Notes under the pieces: model-generated
Told to the model about the DNA's origin: nothing
The model's database searches: none
Seen by the model: the letters and a program-made list of their open reading frames with translations, nothing else
Origin: Oscillospiraceae bacterium
GTDB lineage: Bacteria; Bacillota; Clostridia; Oscillospirales; Ruminococcaceae
Assembly: GCA_012520915.1 (NCBI GenBank)
Contig: JAAYNJ010000003.1
Coordinates: 59,308-123,307 of the forward strand
Direction of reading: 5' to 3'
DNA length: 64,000 bases
Program-made: the position numbers and the translations under genes
Shown: one piece after another, positions 49,814 to 59,131 of the stretch
Layout of the letters: each line of letters opens with the position of its first letter
Numbering within the stretch: the first letter of the stretch is position 1

Positions 49814-51772
49814 ATGATGAGAGACAGAATATTAAAAAACGGATATCTGCTTTTTGCCTGCGGTTTTGCCTTGGGCATATTGTCTTTTTTGCTTATAAAT
49901 ACTGCCATACCCCTTGACGTGACTTTTGATGACTGGATTATGAGAGGGTATGTGGAGAGGGATATCATTCAACATTATACCGGTTGGCTTTTTTACAGAG
50001 ACAGCTCAACGCTTTTTCCTTTGGGAATCGCCGAGAAAATGGCTTTTCCCCAAGGTGCATCGATTGCCTTTTCGGACTCCATTCCCCTTTTTGCGATTGT
50101 TTTCAAGACTTTTTCGAAACTCCTTCCGGAGACGTTTCAATATTTCGGTATCTACAACCTGATGTGCTACGGACTCAGCGGCGGAGTTGCAGCGCTTATA
50201 TGCCGACTGTTTTCTGAAAATCTTTTTTCGATACTAGTTTTTTCGACAGTCATTTCAATAAATCCGGTTATGCTGGAGCGTTCATTTCGACACACCGCAC
50301 TCGCATCTCAGTTTTTAATACTTTCGGCGCTTTATTTATATCTGATTTCAAAAAGGGGAGTTAAAAAAAGATACTTCTATCTCCTGCTGATGGTTCTATC
50401 GGTTATGATACATTTTTATTTCGTCCCGATGATATTCCTTATAATGTCTGCCGACATACTGGATGATGCGATAAAAAACAAAGGCTGGATAAAAAAACTC
50501 GGTTTTATACTTATGAATATTCTGATAGTGCCGGTTGTTGCCGCACTGATAGGATATTTCCACACTCCGACGGTCCACAGCGGTGCACTCGGATACGGCT
50601 ATTTTACGATGAATCTGAACTCTTTATTTAATCCGGTAAGTGTTTCGAAGCTGAAGTGGTCTGCGGTTTTGCCGGCCTTCGGACAGGGGTTGGGATCGGC
50701 GGAGGGATTTAACTACCTCGGATTGGGTGTTTTAGCCGGGACTTTGCTGTTGGGTATTGTCATATTTTTCGGGAAAAGAAAAAAAGAACTCCTATCGATG
50801 CTGAAAAGACATAGGATTTTGGCTATCGTCTCCTTAATGTTAGCGATATTTGCCGTTTCCACTACCGTTGTCGCAAACAACACGGCATTTTTGCGGATAA
50901 ATCTTCCGTACAATCTCCTGAAGCTCTTAAGTATATTCAGAAGCAGCGGGAGAATGTTTTGGCCTGTCTACTACCTTATCATGCTGACGGTGTTCGCATT
51001 GTCTAATAAGATATTCAATGTCAAAAAAACGGCTGTTTTTACAGCGGCTGTTTTTGTCATTCAGTTTGCCGATATGACGCCAATCTTTATCGAGAAAAAT
51101 GCCGTTTTTACACATGGTAAAAGCGCATTGGCATCTCCGCTTGAGTCGGATTTCTGGGCGGATAACCGTAAAAACTTTGCCGAAGTTTTTACCATCAGCG
51201 AAAACGGAGTTTATCAGGGACTCTGTCTTGCGAACTATGCCGCAAAAAACAAAATGGTCACAAACGAACCTTTTCTGGCGAGAAATGATATTGCGTTTTA
51301 CAGAACGAGCGGAGACAGGGAAATTGAGAGACTTTTAAATGGAGATATTGATGAGGAAAAACTGTATGTTTTCGGCGATGAAAACAAGTTTTTCGACACG
51401 GCAATAAAACTTGGCGACAGTGTATATAGCGGAGTCGTCGATGACGAATATATGATAATCGCGTCTAAAGAGACCGTAATTCCCGCAACCGATAATTTTA
51501 TTGAGCTCGACGATATTCCGTTTAAGTTGTTGGATTTAAACGATCTGAACTGGACGGGCGGAGTTCTGAATGAAGACCGAAGCATAGTGACGTTTTACGA
51601 CAATGCGCACACAGCGCGGTTTTTGGAGGGAGCTACGCATATTGTCGATGAGACGGGTAAGAATTACGAAATACTCAACCTTGACTACGGCGATGCGGGC
51701 TATGTTATGGTGAAACTGGATATCGAAGACGCCGGCTTGTTGACAGGTCAAAAACTTGAAACGATAAAATGA
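49814..51772 (+). CDS. DUF6311-like membrane protein (possible GT-C)
   Basis: The 652-residue protein has about ten helices in its N-terminal 440 residues, starting FACGFALGILSFLLINTAI, with the periplasmic loop IQHYTGWLFYRDSSTLFPLG and KMAFPQGASIAFSDSIPLF. This arrangement resembles GT-C-type membrane glycosyltransferases annotated as DUF6311. The C-terminal about 200 residues are extracellular (FWADNRKNFAEVF... to the end). Two start codons abut (49814 and 49817). It is divergent from the GT2 gene, and its product probably modifies the same envelope. Confidence 0.72.
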   Translation: MMRDRILKNGYLLFACGFALGILSFLLINTAIPLDVTFDDWIMRGYVERDIIQHYTGWLFYRDSSTLFPLGIAEKMAFPQGASIAFSDSIPLFAIVFKTFSKLLPETFQYFGIYNLMCYGLSGGVAALICRLFSENLFSILVFSTVISINPVMLERSFRHTALASQFLILSALYLYLISKRGVKKRYFYLLLMVLSVMIHFYFVPMIFLIMSADILDDAIKNKGWIKKLGFILMNILIVPVVAALIGYFHTPTVHSGALGYGYFTMNLNSLFNPVSVSKLKWSAVLPAFGQGLGSAEGFNYLGLGVLAGTLLLGIVIFFGKRKKELLSMLKRHRILAIVSLMLAIFAVSTTVVANNTAFLRINLPYNLLKLLSIFRSSGRMFWPVYYLIMLTVFALSNKIFNVKKTAVFTAAVFVIQFADMTPIFIEKNAVFTHGKSALASPLESDFWADNRKNFAEVFTISENGVYQGLCLANYAAKNKMVTNEPFLARNDIAFYRTSGDREIERLLNGDIDEEKLYVFGDENKFFDTAIKLGDSVYSGVVDDEYMIIASKETVIPATDNFIELDDIPFKLLDLNDLNWTGGVLNEDRSIVTFYDNAHTARFLEGATHIVDETGKNYEILNLDYGDAGYVMVKLDIEDAGLLTGQKLETIK

Positions 51773-51900
51773 CGTGTTTATCTCATATGCTGAAACGGTG
51801 AAAATTGAATTGTAACAGCTGTTGTGATAAAATCCAGTATGCAAAACTAACGAGATTTTATTTTGTCTTTAATGTTTGTTTGATTATAGGAGTGTAATTT

Positions 51901-53604
51901 ATGCTTTTGTCGGAACTCTTAGGTGAGCGGTACAAGGAAAAACCTTCCGATGCTCAACTCATCAGCCACATATTTTTGCTAAGAGGCGGATATATTCGTC
52001 AGGTCAGCAACGGAATTTTTACGCTTCTTACCCCCGCAAGGAGGATTGCTTTAAAAATTGAGGCGATTTTGAGGGAAGAGATGGATTCCATAGGCGGCCA
52101 GGAGGTGCTGTTCCCGGTAGCTCTCCCTGCGGATCTTTGGAGAGAGTCCGGAAGATACGATTCGGTAGGCAGTGAATTGCTGAGATTTAAAGACAGAACC
52201 GGCAGAGATATGCTTCTCGGCATGACGCATGAGGAGGCGGCGGTTCATCTTGCCAGAAGCGAAATAAAAAGCTACACTCAGTATCCTTTTATGATTTATC
52301 AGATACAGACGAAGTTCAGAGATGAGCCGAGGTCGCGGGGAGGGCTTGTCAGAGTCCGTGAGTTTACCATGAAAGACGGCTACTCGTTTCACACCTCGCA
52401 GCAGGACCTTGAGAATTATTATGACATCGTCTTTAAAGCATATGAAAAAATCTATAAGAGAGCGGGACTGAGCGGGGTGATTTCGGTCAAGTCCGACACC
52501 GGAATGATGGGGGGAAACGTCGCGCACGAATTTATGTACCTATCCGACGGCGGTGAAGATTCTCTCGTAGTGTGTCCGGAATGCGGCTACAGCTCCAATA
52601 TGGAAGTCGCGGTTTCGAAGGTTGAACACGATGAAAAGAAACCTGCAAAAGAACAGAAAACGGTTTACACGCCGGATCTGACAGATATAAAGTCATTGAC
52701 GGACTTTTTTGGCATCGCCGAAAAGGACACGATAAAGGCGACGGTTTTTAAACGAACCGACAACGACAAGACCGTAATAGTCTTTATAAGAGGCGACAGA
52801 GAAGTAAATGAGTCGAAACTCGAAAAGATACTGAAAAGCGAAGTCCGTCCCCTGACATCCGAAGATGAGACCGATCTTGTCTTGGGGTTTGTAGGCATAA
52901 CAGGCGATTTTGACGGAGATATAGAAGTTTACTATGATGAAACACTGGTTTCGGAAAATGATATGGTAACGGGCGGAAACAAAATTGACTACCATATTAC
53001 CGGGATTAATATATCCGAACTCAAAATTGACAAGTTTTATGATATTTCAAAGGTGAATGACGGCGACGAATGTGTCGCATGCGGCTCGCATCTTCAGATA
53101 AAGAGGGGTATAGAGGTAGGAAATATATTCCAGCTCGGCAAGAAATATTCCGAATCTATGGATATGACCTACGTCGACAGAGACGGACAGCTTAAAATTC
53201 CCACCATGGGATGTTACGGCATCGGCGTCGGCAGACTGCTGGCCTGCATAATAGAAGAGCACCACGACGAAAACGGGCCGATATGGCCTATGTCCGTGGC
53301 GCCGTGGCAGATACACATAAATGTCCTGAACTCGGGTGATGAAGATGTCAGGGAAGTCGGAAGAAATCTCTACTCAAAGCTCGGTGAAAAGTTTGAAGTG
53401 GTAATGGACGACAGAGAGGTCGGAGCCGGATTTCAATTTGCCGATGCGGATTTGCTCGGTGTTCCCGTGAGGTTGGTTGTGAGCAGGAGAAACCTGAAAA
53501 ACAATGTCGTCGAGGTTTCTACACGGGATAAAAAAGTAAAGCTTGAACTGCCGATAGATGAAGTTTTAGAAGGAGTTGAAGAACTCATTTCAAAACTCAA
53601 ATAA
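51901..53604 (+). CDS. proS: Prolyl-tRNA synthetase, bacterial type
   Basis: The 567-residue class II synthetase (normal for the bacterial form) has motif 1 (GQEVLFPVALPADLW), motif 2 (TKFRDEPRSRGGLVRVREF) and motif 3 (MGCYGIGVGRLLACIIEE). Between them residues about 225-380 form the YbaK-like editing insert that removes misacylated Ala-tRNA. The anticodon-binding domain is at the end (INVLNSGDEDVREVGRNL). It attaches proline to tRNA-Pro in the cytoplasm. A strong terminator follows. No T-box-like leader was noticed in the 128 bp before it. Confidence 0.97.
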   Translation: MLLSELLGERYKEKPSDAQLISHIFLLRGGYIRQVSNGIFTLLTPARRIALKIEAILREEMDSIGGQEVLFPVALPADLWRESGRYDSVGSELLRFKDRTGRDMLLGMTHEEAAVHLARSEIKSYTQYPFMIYQIQTKFRDEPRSRGGLVRVREFTMKDGYSFHTSQQDLENYYDIVFKAYEKIYKRAGLSGVISVKSDTGMMGGNVAHEFMYLSDGGEDSLVVCPECGYSSNMEVAVSKVEHDEKKPAKEQKTVYTPDLTDIKSLTDFFGIAEKDTIKATVFKRTDNDKTVIVFIRGDREVNESKLEKILKSEVRPLTSEDETDLVLGFVGITGDFDGDIEVYYDETLVSENDMVTGGNKIDYHITGINISELKIDKFYDISKVNDGDECVACGSHLQIKRGIEVGNIFQLGKKYSESMDMTYVDRDGQLKIPTMGCYGIGVGRLLACIIEEHHDENGPIWPMSVAPWQIHINVLNSGDEDVREVGRNLYSKLGEKFEVVMDDREVGAGFQFADADLLGVPVRLVVSRRNLKNNVVEVSTRDKKVKLELPIDEVLEGVEELISKLK

Positions 53605-53620
53605 TTAAATAAACAGAAAT

Positions 53621-53652
53621 AAAAAACGGTCCCTGAACGGGACCGTTTTTTA
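53621..53652 (+). terminator. Terminator after proS
   Basis: AAAAAACGGTCCC (53621-53633) pairs with GGGACCGTTTTTT (53639-53651). It separates proS from the convergent Na/Pi cotransporter gene. Confidence 0.9.
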
Positions 53653-53663
53653 TGTAAACAAGT

Positions 53664-55418
53664 TTATTTGCTTAAAGCATATTTTCTGCGATAACCCTCG
53701 TACATTTCCAAATAAGAATCTCCCATCTCGCCGCTCCTGACATCTCTGAGAAACTGGTGGGTGTCGAGTGTTCCGAAACTATTCATTTCAATAATGTTTG
53801 CCGCAATATTTGAACAGTGGTCGGAGGTTCTTTCGAGATCGTTCAACACATCCGAAAGAACAAATCCGAGTTCAATTGTGCAGGAACCGTCCTGCAATCT
53901 TTTTATATGCCTTTTCTTAATGGAGTCTTTCAATTTGTCAATAACCTGCTCCAACGGTTCGACGCTGGCTGCAGCTTTAATATCGTCGTTAATGAAGCAG
54001 TTTACGGAAGTTATGAGAACCTCCGTTACGGCGGAAGACATTATCGATATCTCGTCCTTCGCATACTCGGAGAAGGAGATTCTCTTATCGCTCATATCCT
54101 GAGCCGATTTCGACAGGTTAAGGGCATGGTCGCTTATTCTCTCGATATCGTTTATAGTATGCAGAAGCTTTGACACCTCCCGGCTGTCGGCATCGGAGAG
54201 GCTTTCCATACTCACTTTTATAAGATAGGAACCGAGCTTGTCCTCGTACATGTCGATTTTTTCTTCCATATCGGCTATCCACTCGGCATCTTTTTCGCTG
54301 TAGGAACCGTTAATCATCTCGAGAGCCTTAATCATTACATCCCTTGAGAGAATGGCCATCTCGCCGGTGAGCTTTCTGCAACGCTCTATTGCTATAGGAG
54401 GAGTGGTTAGGAGGCGCTCGTCGAGCATCTCAAACTGCACCTCCTCCTTTCCGTCGCGTACGATGAGACGGGCAATTCTTTCGAGCTGTTTCGAAAAGGG
54501 AAAGAGAACCATTGTCGCAAGGACGTTGAAGACAGTGTGGACTATAGCGATTCCGAGCGCATCGATCTTCAGGCTCATAAATGCGAATTTAACAAAAGCG
54601 TTCAGCGTAAAGAGAATTACGGTGAAGAGGACGGTGCCGATTATATTGAAGAAGAGGTGGGCAATCGCAACGCGTTTCGCATTTCTGTTGGCGCCTATTG
54701 AAGATAACATTGCGGTAATACATGTTCCGATGTTCTGACCGAAAATAATGGGAATAGCCGTCTCAAATGTAATACTTCCCGTCATTGAAACTGCCTGCAG
54801 TATGCCGACGGATGCGGAAGAACTCTGTATAATGGCGGTTACCACGGCTCCGGCTAAAATCCCGAAAAGGGGATTGTCAAACAGCGTAAGCAGTTTTACA
54901 AACTCGGGGGTATCCGCCAGACCCTTTACCGCACCGCTCATCAGGTCCATGCCGTACATGAGCACGGCGAACCCGATTAAAATCAGGGAAACGCCTTTTT
55001 TTCTCTTGAAAAAGAGCAGCATGACGATGCCGATAAATGCGAGAATAGGAGAAAAGGTGGAGGGTTTTAACAGAGATACCCAGAAATTGTTGCTTTCAAT
55101 TCCCGCGAGACTGAGTATCCAGGCGGTAATGGTGGTGCCGATATTCGCCCCCATTATGACGTTGATAGCCTGACTCAATTTCATTATGCCGGAGTTTACA
55201 AAACCTACCAGCATTACGGTGGTGCTTGAAGAAGATTGAATGGTGGCAGTGACCAGGGCACCAACTATAACACCCTTAATCGGTTTGCTTGTAAGACTTT
55301 CTAAAATTGGTTTCAGCCGGGTCCCGGCCCTCTGTTCGAGTGCATCTCCCATGACATGCATCCCGTACAGAAAAAAGGCCAACCCCCCGAGAAGAGCAAA
55401 GACATTATAGATACTCAT
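53664..55418 (-). CDS. Na/Pi cotransporter family protein with PhoU-like tail
   Basis: The 584-residue membrane protein has repeated QSSS motifs (TIQSSSSTTVMLVG, residues about 59-72, and IIQSSSASVGIL, about 197-208), which mark the NptA/YjbB type-II cotransporter repeat; the C-terminal part (about 350-560) is helical like PhoU and lies in the cytosol. It should bring phosphate in with Na+, or export phosphate as YjbB does in E. coli; the sequence does not decide. Three or four hydrophobic segments form each repeat. The N-terminus FALLGGLAFFLYGMHVMGDALE is characteristic. Confidence 0.9.
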   Translation of the reverse strand: MSIYNVFALLGGLAFFLYGMHVMGDALEQRAGTRLKPILESLTSKPIKGVIVGALVTATIQSSSSTTVMLVGFVNSGIMKLSQAINVIMGANIGTTITAWILSLAGIESNNFWVSLLKPSTFSPILAFIGIVMLLFFKRKKGVSLILIGFAVLMYGMDLMSGAVKGLADTPEFVKLLTLFDNPLFGILAGAVVTAIIQSSSASVGILQAVSMTGSITFETAIPIIFGQNIGTCITAMLSSIGANRNAKRVAIAHLFFNIIGTVLFTVILFTLNAFVKFAFMSLKIDALGIAIVHTVFNVLATMVLFPFSKQLERIARLIVRDGKEEVQFEMLDERLLTTPPIAIERCRKLTGEMAILSRDVMIKALEMINGSYSEKDAEWIADMEEKIDMYEDKLGSYLIKVSMESLSDADSREVSKLLHTINDIERISDHALNLSKSAQDMSDKRISFSEYAKDEISIMSSAVTEVLITSVNCFINDDIKAAASVEPLEQVIDKLKDSIKKRHIKRLQDGSCTIELGFVLSDVLNDLERTSDHCSNIAANIIEMNSFGTLDTHQFLRDVRSGEMGDSYLEMYEGYRRKYALSK

Positions 55419-55543
55419 TACAGTTCTCCCGATTGATTGGTTAAATAAGAAAAATTAAAGAAGATTTAACACTTTGTTAATAAAGCAAGTAAATTATATC
55501 AACGTGATTTATCGGTGTCAATTTTAAAAATCATTCAAACTTT

Positions 55544-56428
55544 TTACTCCATGCCTAAAATAACTATCGAAACAGAGATAAAAACTATTGTTATATACTG
55601 AGATATTTTCAGTTTTTCTTTTAGAAAGAGCCGGGACAAAATTACCGATACCACGCTGTAACTGGCAACCAGCGGAGCCGTTACAACCGCATTTCCGGAC
55701 ATCGCCTTTACGTAAAAGAATTGACCGGCGGTTTCAAAAACGGCTGCCACCGCTCTTTCTCTTTGCTCGAATAATTTGAGTTTTTGCTTTTTGACGGCAA
55801 TAAGATAGATAAGTGAAATCAACCCGACAAACAGAAAGGACAGTTCATAGGAAATGTTTGCCTGGAACTCATCCATCACTCCGCTTAAGACAATGCCGTC
55901 TGCGAAGGTGCCGACTCCGTCTATAATACAGTATAAAATAGGGAATATTATAGCTATTGCGCTATATTTGTACTTTTTGTCCTGTGAATTGAAGGGAACT
56001 TCGGATTTTCCTTTTTCAAGTGCGGACAGCGCGATTATTCCGAGAGAGATTGTTGTGATTGCAGCTATTTGGAGTGCGGTCAGCGGTTCGTCCATGAATA
56101 TATAAAGGAGGAGAAAAGCAACGGCGCCCGATGAATTTCCGAGTGGGGAGGAGATTGAAAGCTCGATATATCTGAGACCGAAGTATCCTATGGTCATTGA
56201 ACCGATGTAGAGCAGAGAAACGGGCAGATATTTTACGATGTTTATTGGCAGGTATGTAACCGGAGTTGTAACAATCTGATAGAAGGCATGAATGCCCATA
56301 ACAATCCCGACATTGACTACAATCCACAGATGGCTGTAGTCGATTTCGACTTTGCTGCCGAGCTTATAAAATAAATCAGCCCCACCCCAGAGAAATACTG
56401 AGAGCAGAGCATAGAAAAACCACATCAT
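55544..56428 (-). CDS. EamA/DMT superfamily transporter
   Basis: The 294-residue protein has ten hydrophobic segments as two five-helix repeats (FYALLSVFLWGGADLFYKLG start and FSVSIVILGME end), typical of the drug/metabolite exporter superfamily. ELSISSPLGNSSGAVAFLLLYI and the AVVTAPLVASYSVVSVILSR stretch are the conserved ends of each repeat. The substrate is unknown; related proteins export amino acids or metabolites. It stands alone between the phosphate transporter and typA, without strong terminators seen on its 3' side. Confidence 0.82.
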   Translation of the reverse strand: MMWFFYALLSVFLWGGADLFYKLGSKVEIDYSHLWIVVNVGIVMGIHAFYQIVTTPVTYLPINIVKYLPVSLLYIGSMTIGYFGLRYIELSISSPLGNSSGAVAFLLLYIFMDEPLTALQIAAITTISLGIIALSALEKGKSEVPFNSQDKKYKYSAIAIIFPILYCIIDGVGTFADGIVLSGVMDEFQANISYELSFLFVGLISLIYLIAVKKQKLKLFEQRERAVAAVFETAGQFFYVKAMSGNAVVTAPLVASYSVVSVILSRLFLKEKLKISQYITIVFISVSIVILGME

Positions 56429-56548
56429 AAAAATTTTAACTCCGTTCTACCGACAAGCCTTTGAACAATAATAGACAAACTCCGGATAAAAAACAATATT
56501 GTCGTTTTTATTTCATATTTAAAAAACAGGCCGCATTTTATTGTAATG

Positions 56549-56630
56549 TGATATAATACTCCGGCGATTAAACAGGGTCAACCTAATTGACATAATGAAT
56601 TTTAAGAAACGGAATAGAGTCCCCGGAGGA
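56549..56630 (+). promoter_or_regulatory. Extended -10 promoter and ribosome site of typA
   Basis: TGATATAAT (56549-56557) is an extended -10 box with no clear -35. GGAGGA (56625-56630) lies four bases before the TTG start at 56635. Confidence 0.6.
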
Positions 56631-56634
56631 ACAA

Positions 56635-58446
56635 TTGAAAAGAGAAGACTTGAGAAATATAGCCATAGTGGCGCATGTGGATCACGGAAAGACGACGTTG
56701 GTCGAAAAAATATTAAAGCAATGCAATGCCCTTGGGAGGACAACATCCGATAGCGGGCAAATCATGGACAGCAATGACCAGGAGCGTGAAAGGGGCATTA
56801 CCATTTTTTCCAAGAATGCTTCCGCGTATTACGGGGATGTAAAGATTAACATTATTGACACCCCCGGTCATGCCGACTTCGGAGGAGAGGTCGAGAGAGT
56901 TCTAAAAATGGCCGACGGGGCGCTGCTTCTGGTAGATGCTGCCGAAGGTCCGATGCCTCAAACTCGTTCGGTTCTCTCAAAAGTCATTGAAATGGGACAG
57001 AGAGTCGTAGTTGTTATAAACAAGATAGACAGACCTGATGCCAGAGCTTTTGAGGTTCTGGATGAAGTTTTGGATTTGCTGATAGCGCTCGATGCGAATG
57101 ATGATCAGCTTGACAGCCCCGTGGTATTCTGCTCATCGAAGAACGGAACGGCATCTATGAACCCGGACGGTCCCTTTGAGAGCCTGGACCCCCTGCTGGA
57201 ATGCATTGTCAACTGGATAACCCCGCCCGAAGTTGACGGTGAAGGTGAACTGCAGATGCTGGTCAGTGCGATAGATTACAATGATTATGTGGGCAGAATA
57301 GGGATTGGCAAGGTGGAGAGAGGCACTGTCTCCAAAAATTCGGAAGTTGCCATAACCAATTATAATTCGAACAGCGAAACATACTTCGGTAAAATAGCAA
57401 ATCTGTATGTTATAGAAGGGATTGAAAGAAAAACTGCAGACGAAGTATCCGCAGGAGACATTGTCTGCATCTCAGGTATTGAAAACATAAACATCGGAGA
57501 TACCGTCTGTTCGCCCGATGATATCTCGCCTCTGGCTTTTTACAATATATCGGAGCCGACGGTCGAGATGACTTTTTCTGTAAATAACGGTCCGTTTGCG
57601 GGTAGGGATGGGAAATATCTCACATCCAGACACCTTGGGGAAAGACTTAAGAGAGAGCTTCAAAAAGATGTTTCACTCAAAGTAACCGGCACGGACACCA
57701 CCGAGAGCTTCAGAGTTGCGGGAAGAGGGGAAATGCATTTGTCGGTGCTTATCGAAAAGATGAGAAGAGAAGGGTATGAGTTTCTCGTAGGTGCACCGAG
57801 AGTTTTGATAAAGGAAGTTGACGGAGAAAAATTTGAGCCGGTCGAATTTGTTTCGATAAACGTTCCCCCGGAGTATGCCGGCGCGGTTATTGAAAAACTC
57901 GGTTCGAGGAAAGGAGAAATGACCGGTATGGAACCCGCAGGCGACAGGATGAAAATTGAGTTTCTCGTGGCATCGAGAGGTCTTTTCGGGTATAGAGGAG
58001 AATTCTTATCGGATACAAGGGGAGAAGGGACTATGAGCACCGTGTTTCACAGTTACAGACCCTTTATGGGAGATATAATGAGGAGAAGCAACGGCGCTCT
58101 TGTCGCATTCGAGACCGGAGAGGCTGTTACCTATGGTTTACATGCAGCACAGCAAAGAGGAACTCTTTTTATATCACCCGGAACACCGGTTTATGAGGGC
58201 ATGGTAGTGGGGGAAGCCTCAAGACCGGGAGACATCAATGTCAATGTATGCAAAAAGAAACATGTAACAAATATGAGAGCATCCGGTAGCGACGATGCGT
58301 TGAGACTGGTTCCGCCAAAGGCAATGAGCCTGGAAGAGTGTATTGAGTTTATCAGCGAAGATGAAATGATTGAGATTACCCCTGAAAGCTTAAGGATAAG
58401 AAAAACGATACTCGATAACAATATGAGAGCAAAGGCGAAAAAATAA
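56635..58446 (+). CDS. typA: GTP-binding protein TypA/BipA
   Basis: The 603-residue translational GTPase has G1 AHVDHGKT (residues 13-20), DTPGHADF (G3) and NKIDRPDA (G4), then beta-barrel and EF-G-like domains, and ends with the BipA-specific C-terminal domain (GTPVYEGMVVGEASRPGDINVN). TypA binds the ribosome and supports 50S assembly and stress adaptation. The start is a TTG with GGAGGA upstream; no ATG lies nearby in frame, and the reading begins MKREDLRNIAIVAHVDHGK as usual for the family. A terminator follows the stop directly. Confidence 0.95.
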   Translation: MKREDLRNIAIVAHVDHGKTTLVEKILKQCNALGRTTSDSGQIMDSNDQERERGITIFSKNASAYYGDVKINIIDTPGHADFGGEVERVLKMADGALLLVDAAEGPMPQTRSVLSKVIEMGQRVVVVINKIDRPDARAFEVLDEVLDLLIALDANDDQLDSPVVFCSSKNGTASMNPDGPFESLDPLLECIVNWITPPEVDGEGELQMLVSAIDYNDYVGRIGIGKVERGTVSKNSEVAITNYNSNSETYFGKIANLYVIEGIERKTADEVSAGDIVCISGIENINIGDTVCSPDDISPLAFYNISEPTVEMTFSVNNGPFAGRDGKYLTSRHLGERLKRELQKDVSLKVTGTDTTESFRVAGRGEMHLSVLIEKMRREGYEFLVGAPRVLIKEVDGEKFEPVEFVSINVPPEYAGAVIEKLGSRKGEMTGMEPAGDRMKIEFLVASRGLFGYRGEFLSDTRGEGTMSTVFHSYRPFMGDIMRRSNGALVAFETGEAVTYGLHAAQQRGTLFISPGTPVYEGMVVGEASRPGDINVNVCKKKHVTNMRASGSDDALRLVPPKAMSLEECIEFISEDEMIEITPESLRIRKTILDNNMRAKAKK

Positions 58447-58480
58447 AAACAGGAGGTCTTTTGACCTCCTGTTTTTGTTT
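58445..58480. terminator. Bidirectional terminator between typA and trkA
   Basis: AAAAACAGGAGGTC (58445-58458) pairs with GACCTCCTGTTTTT (58463-58476), with A/T tracts on both sides. The genes are convergent. Confidence 0.88.
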
Positions 58481-59121
58481 TAGTTCGGGTTGCAGATTGT
58501 GATGAGGACATCTCCTTCTTTTATCACGGTGTCCGGGAATACGGTGAGAACAGTATGATCGTCTCTTATAATTGCAATCAGATTTATTGAGTCCTTCCTT
58601 CTCATATCCGTTTCTCTCACGGTTTTATCAATCCAATCTTCCCTCGGCTTCATCTCGACGACGAGAAACTTATCGGAATCGAGAAGCACTTCAAATATAT
58701 TTGAACGCATGAGCTTTTGTGCGATTTTTGCTCCCATTTCGTTTTCGGGAAGAACTACGAGATCCGCTCCGACCGTTTCCAGTATCTTTTTCTGTCTCAT
58801 ACCGGTTGCTTTTGCCACCACATATTTTGCCCCGAGTTCTTTTGCTTTCAAAGTTGCAATCACAGTAGCCTCGAAGTCCTCTCCCATGGCGAGAATTACG
58901 GTTTCGAAGTTTCCGATGCCCATCTTTTCAAGTGTGGTTTCATCGGTGACATCGGCTTGAACCACATAGGTCGCATAGTCGGTTGCCAGATGGAGTTTTT
59001 CCGCCTCTTTATCACAAGCAAGCACTTCGACATCGTAATTTGAAAGAGTCTGGACGATGCTTAATCCGAAATGACCGAGACCAATGACCGCGAAACTTGA
59101 CGGCTTTTCCATATTTTTCAT
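58480..59121 (-). CDS. trkA: Trk/Ktr potassium uptake regulatory subunit
   Basis: The 213-residue cytosolic protein has one RCK_N NAD/ATP-binding Rossmann domain (FAVIGLGHFGLSIVQTLS, GxGxxG) and a C-terminal TrkA-C domain (residues about 135-213, with VLLDSDKFLVVEMKPREDW). This single-pair length is that of KtrA. It gates the membrane channel subunit encoded 10 bp upstream on the same strand. The start is ATG 59121; a second Met follows at residue 4. A strong terminator overlaps its stop end. Confidence 0.92.
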   Translation of the reverse strand: MKNMEKPSSFAVIGLGHFGLSIVQTLSNYDVEVLACDKEAEKLHLATDYATYVVQADVTDETTLEKMGIGNFETVILAMGEDFEATVIATLKAKELGAKYVVAKATGMRQKKILETVGADLVVLPENEMGAKIAQKLMRSNIFEVLLDSDKFLVVEMKPREDWIDKTVRETDMRRKDSINLIAIIRDDHTVLTVFPDTVIKEGDVLITICNPN

Positions 59122-59131
59122 AAACGGCTCC

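Noticed and set aside
51773..51900. Possible T-box leader before proS
   Set aside because: The gap is only 128 bp, shows no T-box sequence or antiterminator pair.
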